A stretch of DNA of 64,000 nucleotides from Plazaster borealis (Eukaryota > Echinodermata > Asteroidea > Forcipulatida > Labidiasteridae), in contig CM037457.1 in the NCBI GenBank assembly GCA_021014325.1, positions 5,624,721 to 5,688,720 of the forward strand, written 5' to 3'. Below the pieces are notes generated by a model. The model was not told the DNA's origin and made no database searches. It saw nothing but the letters and a program-made list of their open reading frames with translations. The translations under genes were made by a program, and so were the position numbers. Positions 47,301 through 59,300 of the stretch are shown piece after piece (the first letter of the stretch is position 1; the number at the start of each line of letters is the position of its first letter).

Positions 47301-50300
47301 GAAGCTATTATGGTTAAGTGTCTTGCTCAAGGACACAAGTGTCATGACCGGGTCTCGAACCCACACCCCAATGACTTAGCCACCAGAAGTCGAGTCTGGT
47401 GCACTAGACCGCTCAGCCATGATCCTTTATTAATGAAAAGTGAGTAACCATGGAATTGCTCTCTACCAGATCCAAGGACACAAGTATCACAACCGGGATT
47501 CGAACCCACACCCCGATGACTTAGCCACCAGAACTTGAGTCCGGTGCACTAGACCGCTCGGCCATGATAACCTTTTTCAATGTACAGTGAGTAACCATGG
47601 AATTGCTCTCTACCAGATCCAAGGACACAAGTATCACAACCGGAATTCGAACCCACATCCGATGAGACTTAGCCACTTGAACTTGAGTCCGGTGCACTAG
47701 ACCGCTAAGCCATGATCCTTTATCCATGAAAAGTGAGTAACCATGAAATTGCTCTCTCTACCAGATCCAAGGACACAAGTATCACAACTGGGATTCGAAC
47801 CCACATCCGATGAGACTTAGCCACCAGAACTTGAGTCCGGTGCATTAGACCGCTCAGCCATGATCCTTTATCAATGAAAAGTGAGTAACCATGGAATTGC
47901 TCTCTCTACCAGATCAAACGACACAAGTATCACAACCGGGATTCGAACCCACACCCCGATGACTTAGCCACCAGAACTTGAGTCCGGTGCACTAGATCGC
48001 TCAGCCATGATAACCCTTTTCAATGTACAGTGAGTAACAATGGGATCGCTGCCATCCAGATCTGACCTTACAGCCATGAGACAGGAATTTGGCCACACAT
48101 AAATTGCTGCATACCTCTGAGCCATGGAGAGTTTCTGATGCGACTTTGAGGCCATGTACTGCACACAGCGAGGCTTGAGGTCTGTACCCAGTTTGACATA
48201 TGCTCCCTTGTTGCTTCCCATCTCATAGTAGTTGGATGCCGAGAAGACTGTCAGCACCTGAGCATGATAGGACAAATCAAACAGAAAAATGGTTAGCACT
48301 GTTCAATTGATTATACTAGAATAAATACATGAATAGACCCCTTGCATTGGCCGCCATCTTTGATGTCAAACAATGTGGCGTGTCCTGGTTTAGCGGATAA
48401 GAACACCAAACTCAAGCACTGGTGTTTCTGATCAGCAGAGTTAGGTTTCGAATCCCAGTCGTGACACTTGTGTCCTTAAGCAAGACACTTAACCACATGC
48501 TTCGTCCTTCGGATGGGACGTTAAGCCGTAGCTCCCGTGTGTTGTGTAATGCAAGTAAAAGAACCCAGTGCACTTATCGTAAAGAGAAGGGGTTCGCCCC
48601 GGTGTTCCTGGTTTGATTGGCTGCATATTGCGCCACAGCACCTTGTAAACCATTACATGGTGCTATGCAAAGGAATAGGTCTCATACTTCAACAGCCAAA
48701 CACGTAACTCCACTTACCTTGTAGGAAAAAAAATTAGCGCTTTGAGACATCCATCGGGAGTATAAAGTGCTATGGAAATATGCACGCATGCAGCGTTCTT
48801 CCTTAACAGTGGTCTGCTGGCCAAATGCCAGTTCAAACACCTGTGGACCAGTCAAAATTCTCTCCAAGTGGTCTGGCTGGCTAGTTCAGTGTTTAAAAGC
48901 GTCTCTATTTAATATCAAGTATGGACAAGTGCAAAAGCTGATGGACTAGTGAAATGAAAAGCTAACTGGTCCTGCTGGCCAGTCGCTAAAAAAGTTCAGG
49001 GCAAACCCTGACATAAAATTTCTTTGGCAAATTTGAAGGCATGCTGTTACCAATAATCTTTTCCACTCCCCCCTCCAACACCTCCCCCAATCCCATTCCC
49101 TCTCCTGGAATATTTCTTGGGATCAGGTTCACATCTTGCCCTGCCTTTCAACCTCTGTTGGGGCCTAGTTCATATCCTTCCTCAGATCGGAGCCTTGCAT
49201 GTGGATTGGGCTTTCCATCCCTACCTGATTACTGAGATTACCCTAATTTAGGGTTTCTCTCTATTACTGACCATTTCTTTATCATCTTCTCTACACAGCT
49301 ATCTTCAGGCCTACCCGTTTTGGTGATAGTCGCTTTTGAGAATCCCTCGGTTTCATGACAATACTTCACAATAAAAGCGAAGGCTGGGCGGCAATTTTTA
49401 GGCATCGACCGGCGTGGTCGGCGAAAGATCGCGCGATAGGGCAGTCAAAGTCACAATTAAAAGTGCCCTGCACGCTGCCATGACGGAAACGGGGTAGAAT
49501 TCTTGGCCCGTTTATCGGCCGGTATCCGGCAGGCACTTGTCTGACATCCTGCCAATGTGTGATAAACTGTGTGTAAATTTGTAACCTTCTGTTGGCCTGG
49601 CGCCCGCCTGCTGTGTGCGATACCCTGCCGGATCGGCCAGGCATCAATTTATTGGCCATCAGTTTGCATTGCGAAACGCCGAACCAGGTTTTAAGACCCA
49701 TTCCTAAAAATGACCCGGCAGCCGCAAGGAGTCTCATGGCGCCCCGGCCGAAAATGCCTAGAAATCCATCACAAACTACTCGCAAACCCATCGCAAGCTA
49801 ATTGTGACTGGGGTATTAGAAAGACGTTTATAAATGAATAGACAATTACTACTAAATAATTAATTTACCAGTCCATCATGTGTGTACTCATAGCCCTCCG
49901 GCTTGCACTCATGCGACCGAATCAGTAAGTCCAAGTTGTGCTTCTTCAAGACCTTACGGCTGACATCCGGTCCAAAGTAACTCCCTCCTCCCCGGAACAA
50001 GTTGGGCGTGCAGCCATCCACCATTTTAGGGTCACTCCATAAAACGTCTAGAATCTGACGCCACTCCGAGAAGTTGACCTTGTCCGAGAGGTCATCCTCG
50101 TCTCCGGTGATTTCTTCTGCTCCTTCCTTGAGGGGCGGTTTGAGAACCGACTTGTACTGCAAGGAAAAAGAAAATACACAAGAAGTTAATCACAGCATGC
50201 AAAAGAAAGATTCCATTTCCCTTTGTGCCGGTAACTCCTCGAGTCGCGCTACGTCCAGTAGCCTTAGATCTCAAGAGTCTTTCTGAGGATCCTTGCTGTT

Positions 50301-53300
50301 CCAAAAAGCGCGGCCTTATGTAACAGATCTACCCTCACATTTGTCCCTATTTCTTCTAGATGTTTTATTACATACCTGCGAACTTTGAGAAATGAAAAAG
50401 AGGAATCAAGCAAAATCAAGCAAAATCATGTGATTCTTACAAAAAGTATGCACCCTGAATGTGCACCCTAAAAAAAATATTTTAAAAAGCGAGAAAAATT
50501 GTGTCCGGATTTTGGGCCACCATTACGAATGTTAAAAGGCTTTAAGAAATAAACTGCAGCGCAGACAAAACATTCACAGAAACATAGGCCCATAATTCTT
50601 ACATTGTAACAATGTGTTGTGCATCCTCATTTTCAAGATATTTTTGTAGCATTCCTTAGAGTAATTCCACAAGCGCGATGCGTCCTCGTCGGACCCATGG
50701 TCAGATTGCCCATATTATTTACTTGTCGCAAAAGAACACACACACACACACAACGTACGTCATGTGGGAAAACCATGTGCGCCTATTCTTGTCTCAAGGT
50801 GTTGGCTTTTTAATACAGCTTTTAGTAAAGCGCCCTCTCTTGATGCAATGGAACAATGGCATTGAAGTACATGTATAATGGCAATCGCGCTAGACGAAAA
50901 ATTAACAACAACGGCTCCAATGAAAGACCAATGCGAAGCATTTTACGCGTTTTTTTTACGCGACAAATACATGTATATCGCTTGGAAAACAAGACGGATA
51001 AATAATTAATACATCATACCGTTCAAAATATTCATAAATCACTGTATTAAATTAACAATGTACATGATTTTGAGGAAATGCGTAATAAAGGGTGAGTGAT
51101 TCGTAATCCGTAACACAGCTCGTATTTCCGTAATGATTACGCCAAAATCGGAATGGTTGGCAGGTATGTTATTACTGTATATTTCTGGTAATGAAACCAG
51201 GGATGCCTCATAAGTGAAACTCGCAAACCTGAGGAAACCTGTAAACAATGGTGCTTGCTATGTGTACCAGAAACACCGGGGTTAACCCCTACTCTTTCAC
51301 GATAAGTGTTCTGGGTTCTTTGACGTGCACTACCAATTCTAGTACACACGACCTACGGCTTAATGTCCCATCACATAATGAGGCAATTAAGTATCTTACT
51401 CAAGAACCCAAGTGCCGCTACTGGGACTCGAACATGCTGCGGCCATCTTGCATTTCTGCCATTCAAATCAATGATAGGCTGTGGCAGAATTGGCGGCTGT
51501 GGCTACGGCTACGGCTGTTGCTAAGGATGTTGCTATGGGCATCCTATGCTTTATCTCATGTTAATGTGATAATCAAGCCGCAGCCACAGCCGCTCATTCC
51601 GACACAGCCGCTCATTCCGACACAGCCTAACTACCCCGAGGCTGGAAGGGGAAAATAGTCTGGCGTCTGTACACGCATTAATATTCACAATATGTTTCCA
51701 ATACAGAGAACAAGAGAAAGCTGAGGCAGCGACTGAAATGGCACAAACTGAAGTCTCATTGCTTCAAAGGTTGATTCTTTGATATTGCTGTTGCAGCCAT
51801 GCAGTCACAGCAAAAGCCAAAGACAACCCGGTAGGTCTTTACACCCCCGTCTACATGAATTATTCACTGTAATGGCATACCAACTCGACAGATGTCATTT
51901 CTGTGAACCATTCAGCAGTACTTTATACTGATGTCTCTTCCCACATGCTTGATGCCTCATTTGTGATGTCTTAAATAACCAAGTGCACTCAGTCTGCAGT
52001 CTGGCCTGTGGTTGCTACGTGATAAGTCATACGGGTTGCCGAAAAAGCGAGCAAGATTGTTTGGTAGTTGTGCATCAATGTACATGTAATGATTATGATG
52101 CTCTACCGGAATGCTTTCACATGAATAAAACAAGACCAGTTATCTTTAGAAATCGACAAGGGTTATGAATAATTCATGGCAGTATCTTTAATGCATAATA
52201 GAAATTGGTAGAGTAGGAAATGTACTGTAGCATTGACTTGCTGTAAAGCAAATAGTGACGTACGCAAACTTTCAGTTATTTTGAAGAAACTTAAAATTAT
52301 TGCCCAAACCCTTTTTTGCCAGCTCTGCAGGGCCCAATTTCATAGAGCTGCTTAAGCAGAAAATATTGCTTAAATATTTTCTGTTCAGCAAAAATTTGCA
52401 GGATACCAGTCACAGATTGTACATGTGTGATGTGCAGTGCTACTTATTGTGCTTATAAGCAGCTCTATGGAATTGGGCCCTAGTGTATTTGTTCGAGTAT
52501 TGGTCAGGTTGGTGTAGAAGTATCTTTTCTAACCTTCCACCTCTAGGACCCCAGTTCGAGGGCACTCCCTGTCTATAATTATAGTGGCTTCTTATATAGC
52601 GCTCAAATTGTCACTCTGTGACGCTCATGGCGCTCAAACATTCAGTATTTTCCCTGCAAGGTATGTCGAGCTACATTTTGAAGTATGAGACCTTTTTCCT
52701 TTACATAGCACCATGTAATGGTTTATTAGGTGCTGTGGCACAATATGCTGCCGATCAAACCAGGAATACCGGGGCTAAATCCCTTCTCTTTTCGATAAGT
52801 GCACTGGGTTCTTTTACGTGCATTACACAACACAAGGGACCAACGGCTTTACGTCTCATCCGAAAGACGCAGCAATAATGGTTAAGTGTCTTACTTAAGG
52901 ACACAAGTGTCACGACCGGATTCGAACCCACACTCTGCTGATCAAAAACACCAGAGCTTGAGTTCCGGTGCTCTTATCTATCAAATTTATAGAAAACTAG
53001 AGGAATGCAATGAATGTACTCTTCCAATAACCGATGATGTATCACATATCAAAGTACAGAGTCCAACCCATTGATACATGACGCAATTTATGGGTTGGAA
53101 CATGACATGGCTTTTCTAGGCAGTGGTGGAGGGGAGGAATACCTTATGTCTCTCAAGGTTGTCTAGGCACGTGAGGTCCGTCTTGTCTGAAATGCCGCCA
53201 TGGGTGACCAGGATTTTGCCGTCGATGACGGTTGCTAGCGGCAACCAGGAGAAGATGTCCTTAAAGAGTGGGATGAGCCACTGGGCTTCTTGCTTGCAAT

Positions 53301-56300
53301 TGGGCTGTGTACAGGAAAATCAAGAAATCATCACATCAATGTAATTAATCAAGTATATTGTGCAAGTATTGAAAATGAGAAAACAAGGCAAAACGAAGGC
53401 TAAATTTGTTATGAAATCAAATCTTCTTTTAAAATTCTGTTCATACAAAATTCTTGAAAATGAAAATACAGCAGTTTTTAATAAATAAAATTTCAGTTTT
53501 ATATGATACAAATAATTTGTTAAAACTAATATTAGAAAAAAAATTAAAACTTGGGACGAGGATACTTGGTGCCAGACGAAATAACGCTATAAACCATGCG
53601 TTGTTTGTAATGATGTTTGAAATGAAAGATATTTTTTTAAAGAAACCCAACTTGCGAATCACGCCCAAATTTGTGCAATCATTACATAGGTTTAATGATA
53701 ACATGAACGTCATTTGGGCAAAATTCTTAAATGTTTACAAGTATCCGGAAAATGAGGTCAAGTCTTATTCTTGGATTTCTTCATTGTTTTGTTAAATCTA
53801 TTTTACTTTCACGTACTTCATTGCTAAATTTTACTTTCACAAAAAATGTTATAGACGATGTGACCTCTGACGTCATTCGAAAATCATAACATGATGCGCG
53901 CACATGTCGCCGGGCAAAACCTTTGTGTACTGACAGCCAGCTATAAAGGACACGCAATGTTAATAATAATAATAATAATAGTTAGTTTTTATATAGCGCT
54001 TTTCACGCCCGAAGGGCGTCCCAAAGCGCTTCACATTATTACCCCTGGTCACTGGGCCTTAAATCGTTCCTTAAACCATCTCAGCTCCCTGGGGAGTATA
54101 CAGCCTTGTGCAACAAATGCGCTACTCAATCACAAGTACCATCTCTGCCCTCACAGGTACCCATTTACCCCTGGGTGGAGAGAAGCTTATGGTTAAGTGT
54201 CTTGCTCAAGGACACAAATGTCACGACAGGGATTCGAACCCACACTCTGCTGATCAAACACCAGAGCTTGAATCCGGTGCTCTTAACCGCTCGGCCACAA
54301 CACCCCACTCAATGTTACCATGAGTACGCGTCTTCTTGCCCGGCGGAAACATGGCTTTTGTCAACAGAGGGCAGTTTGAATGTAAACAGAGGTCACATCG
54401 TCTATAGCCATAAACTACTTTGAGCTAAAAATATTTGAAGAAACAGTATTGCGCAGATGTAAAACTCAATATGATTGGCAGGAGATTCTGTCCCCTGAGA
54501 GATTCTGTGTCCCCCCCCCCACGGCGAACTGTGTACAAACTTCTTCTGATAGCGCCCTCTTTTGGCAACCTCCTTCAGCCCAGATTTACCTAGGACACCG
54601 GAAGTTCAAATATACGCGAGACTTGTTCAGTCTATAGCATTTATAATGCACCGTCTATCTAAGCATCCTATTCCGAGGCATGGATAAACGGAAGATTAAA
54701 CAAAACAATCGACAACATTCACAATTCTTTTTCATCATAAGCAGATGTGAATAGGGAACTCTTTTACTTATTTTTGAACATATCAATTGAAGTACAACAG
54801 CGACTATGAATGGGAAAAGAGTTCCATAGCTTGAGTGCAGCAGATGAAAAAGCCCTGTTGCTGTGCGAAAAACTTGCCTTCGGTCTTGAAAGAAGCAGTT
54901 TTTTAAAAGATTCAAGCGGCCGGAATCGATTACAAGGTGCAAGGAAGTGATCAATATAAGAAAAATATGGGTACATTGGATTTATTTATGTAAAAACGTG
55001 TAAAGAGAAATGCTAAAGTCGTTCAGGGACGCATTTATTTCAATGTCCAGTTCTTGACATTTGGGACGATACCTGATACTTCAGATGTATTTAAACATTA
55101 AACATTCATACAATGGCTGCGTGTATCCAAAAGAAAATAAGCAAGGATAGTGTTGTTGATAAAGTGACAGAATTGAAGGCCCCTTTTACAAGAAATAACA
55201 CTCTCCCAAACAATACAATGTATTGAAATGAGATGCAACCAAAAGACAAGAAATATGTACTGACTGCTCAGCCATGACATAATATCTTTGGTTTGTTGCA
55301 GAAAGTTTTTTTCTCTGCACAAATTTTGACAGATGATGCTGTTTCACCCCCACCCCCTCCATTTTTTTATTTTTTATGAATGCCATGCAGAATGCAATAA
55401 ATACTTTCATTTTTTGATACGGATGCTGGTAAGCATAAGATAATGTTAAGTTCCGACAAAAACTCATTTGTGTTTTTCATCTTCTAATCATTGATGGATT
55501 TTGCATCTTCTAATCATTGATGGATTTTGTTGGTTCAGTGTCTCATATGAAAATGTACAACTTCTTGGACTACAAGAAAATAGCTATTTATTATTTAAAC
55601 CTATTTTTTACCATAATATCGGCAGTGAAAATTGTTGCCGATGCATCTTCAAGTAACTTAAAACACCGTGCATTAGAGCCGGCTCTCACAAATTTTATGA
55701 AAAAAGATCACATCAAGTAGTCCCTAACAAAGACTAATGAAAGTAGCTCACAAAAGACTCCCCGGTACCCAGCGTAGCTCAATTGCATTCATTAGCATGA
55801 AATCTCCAGTACCCTTGTACTTCTCTGCTTCATTATTAACGCCAGACTCCCTGGTGATCTGTACTCCTCAATTTCCTTCATTAACCTCACACTCCCTGCT
55901 CTTCTTGATTTAATTAATTCGAACACCATCCAGGAGGTCTATCGGTCCCTAGGGAAAATCTCTTGATGTGATCAGAATTTTCAAATTGTCCCCTTCTTTT
56001 TCTCTCTAATTCTTCATCACACTGTGGTCAACTGTCTGTTTTTAATTAAATAATCAGTACTCCGCCATTTTAAATTTTTTTTAATCTAAAAAATTCAACA
56101 TTCCCCATCTACACCTAGCCAAATAGCATGGTAAATGTCTTGTTACCATCCGGGGTCTTTTTCACAAAAATGACCAGCTCTCCCGGAGTTCCCAAAGGAA
56201 ATGTACAGCAGTTACTTCTGTATACTTGTACAATGACTGTAAGCAGTGACCTGGTTGTTTATTTGGATGAATTGAGTAGGGTCCATATCTTATGGTTTGG

Positions 56301-59300
56301 GCCATTTGAAAGTGATTGGGTTCTCCACAAAAATGAACCACACCCTAATACAAACGAACAGTAGCCTACTGTTCGATGCCGTAAGTGTGTGATTTTTTTG
56401 ATGGTGTCACGCAGGGTTAAATAGCATTGTCTTGCACTTTTGTCATTTCTTGGAACCCTTTTAAATGCGACCAACATCAGTAATTGTCCAGTGTGAACAG
56501 GGGCTCATCCCACTAAATGATTCCTCTCGCATAATGCAGGAGTAGCATACAGTTCACTTGAAAAAAAAGAAACTATTTTGCAGACACTTCTGTAAGTTTG
56601 CACAGCGTCTTGTACTTTGTATGTTAGCACAATAGACCATTCTCACTGACAATACATTCATGTAACAACGTTAAAGGTCCACCATGCTGCAGTACTGCGC
56701 ACATGTACGATATGTACGTGTAGTGCAATCCAGCGTCTCGTGTCGTAGCACACATTTGCGCAGTTTTAGTAATGGTAGAAGTACTCCAGCATGGTGGCCA
56801 ATAAAATAGTGATGTCATCTGAGAAGGTTCTGTAAAGCATTGTTTTCAGATCTATTGAAAACAAAGGCATATTTATCTTTAATTACGGAATACAGAACCT
56901 ACCCATGCAAGATAAATACCAGGTTAGCCTTCAAGAAGGCCCAATTAATAAATTTCTTTTCCCTTAAATGGACGAAGACAAAAGCTACGATAGAGGGATT
57001 TCTTAATGTAACCTTCACCTTCTTGAAAATTGTTCTAATTATGTTCTTGAAAAGATATTTACACAGAAAAGGTCAATCAATAGGGTCAAGCACCTGTCTC
57101 TTTAAGAAAAGAACACACTTTTTTGTTCTACTACAGGGCCAAATTTCATATCGCTGCTTAGTGGTTAGCACATTTTCGTGCTAACCATAGCAGAAAAAAT
57201 TACTTAAGCATCAGCGTACTTCACAGGTTAACAAGAAAATTAGGCGACCACCTTGCGCGTTCACCATGAGTCTACATTGTTATGGCATTCACTTTCATAC
57301 AGTAAGCACCGGAAGGTTAGCATGCCTTTTCGGTTAAAGGGACACTTTGCCTTGGATCAGGAGAGTTGGTTTATAAAAAGCATTTGTAACCGTTTGTTAT
57401 AAAATGCATATGGTTAGAAAGATGTTTTGAAAGTAGAAAACAATGGTCCACACAAACATGTCTCGAAATTGTGTGGTCTTCCTTTTACATCGTGAACAAA
57501 CACGGTCGGCCATTTTGTGGAGTCAAATGTTTGACTCCACAAAATGGCTGACCGTGTTAGTTCGCAAAGTAAAAGGAAATTCTATAACGTCTTTTTAACC
57601 ATACGCATTTTATAATAAACGATACAAACGCTTTTTTTAGAACAACTCGTCCGATCCAAGGCATCGTGTCCCTTTAACAGCGCTATGAAATGGAAACTTG
57701 CACAGTAAGCACAAAATCGGCCGTTAAGCTGCTCTATAAAATTGAGCCCTGGTTTGCAATATTAAAAAAAAAGTCAAATACCTTCCCCAAAGGGAGGATG
57801 TGTTACGCTTACCTTTCCATATTTCATTTGGACTTCCCTGATGAAACCATATCTGCATCAGCAGAGGACGAAAAATAAAAAATCCTCAAGTTAAAGGTAG
57901 AGTCATGGATTGGCAAAATACTCCAAAAATTACTGACCATCAAAACATACTTGGTGAAAAGCACTGCAGCTGTTGATAGTATCAACTATTCTGAGAAAAG
58001 GTTCCCTTCAAAGCAATATGGTTGGAAAAAAATTTCACCCAAAAACATTTGAATATGAGAAACCATTCATGCATGAATTGTATCCCCCATGAAAATATTG
58101 AGAAAATTAAATTTTAAATGAGATTTCTTACTGTAGATTGCCTGGAACTGGGCCCAATTTCATAGAGCTGCTAAGCACAACAATTTGCTTAGCATGAAAT
58201 TGCTTCCTTGATAAAAAACAGGATTACCAACCAAATTTCCACGTGATTTTCAGGATAAGCAAACAACAGCTGAATACCAGTAACAAGCAATATGCAACAC
58301 ATGGAAATTTGGTTGGTAATCCTGTTTTTATCAAGAAAAAATTCATGCTAAGCAAATTGTTGTGCTTAGCAGCTCTATGAAATTGGGCCCAGCTGGTTGC
58401 CTGTAAATTGCCTTGTGTGACATGTCCTTTATATCAGTCTAGTGTAGCACACTGATACAGTAGACTCAGTACATTTTGGGGGGTTTTCCCTCTTCAACCA
58501 AACGATCACAAGACAAAATTGAATAAAGCTTAACTCTAAAACTCTGCAGCTGATTTAGCTTAAACATGGTCAAATTAAAACTTGATCCTTGCCCATGGGG
58601 ATGTTCATATTATTGTTAGCCGTTGGACAAGAATGGTCGTAAACAGAAAAAGTGAAATAATGCTTCTTCTTCCACATTTATTGGCCGACTGCGGCCAAAC
58701 GTGGATGTATGCTCAAGTAACTTGTTGCGATGTACATGAGGATGTCCAACAGATTTTGGACAAATGTCACCTAAGTGCCACTAGCGGTGCATTTAATTCC
58801 TTTTTAAAACTGTTGTTTGTTTAATCCTTTGCTTTTTAGTGGTTATAAAATCTGCTCACATGCAATTTTTATTGTTTCCTTTTCTTTGTGGTGTTGTGGC
58901 TTTTGGATTGTTTATTTTGTATAATGGCATTCGGGAAAACAAACATTTGGAATTTGGAAGGGGTTCGCCCCGGTGTTCTTGGTTTGATTGGCTGCGTATT
59001 GCACCTTGTAAACCATTACATGGTGCTATGTATTAAGGAAAAAGGTCTCATACTTCAAAAACGTAGCTCCACATTCCTTGCCGGAAAAATACTGATAATC
59101 TCAATCTTAAATGATTGATTACTCGTCTAGTCCCCTAATAGTGTCCTGCATATTGCATGATATTATTGATAAATGTGTACTGCTGCACCCTGCTTCATTA
59201 CACAAGACTTTCATTCGGTTTAATTTTCCGAAGGTGATAAGCTAACCTTGGTATATTTCTCATGAACGGGAGTATTGAGTGTCACTGAGTGACGGATTTG

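Noticed and set aside
47265..48030. Functional tRNA-Leu gene cluster
   Set aside because: Box A, anticodon-like loop and box B are present, but the acceptor stem does not pair and the units continue into SINE sequence; better explained as SINE heads.
49366..49791. Minus-strand 141-codon ORF as an extra PPEF exon or separate gene
   Set aside because: The flanking PPEF exons 49869 and 48115 already join correctly in phase; no recognisable motif; long frames are expected in a GC-rich block.
53454..53795. Plus-strand 113-codon ORF in a PPEF intron
   Set aside because: AT-rich, Lys/Asn/Leu-rich, open on both strands, no splice sites or known domain. It could be a remnant of something, but nothing supports a call.
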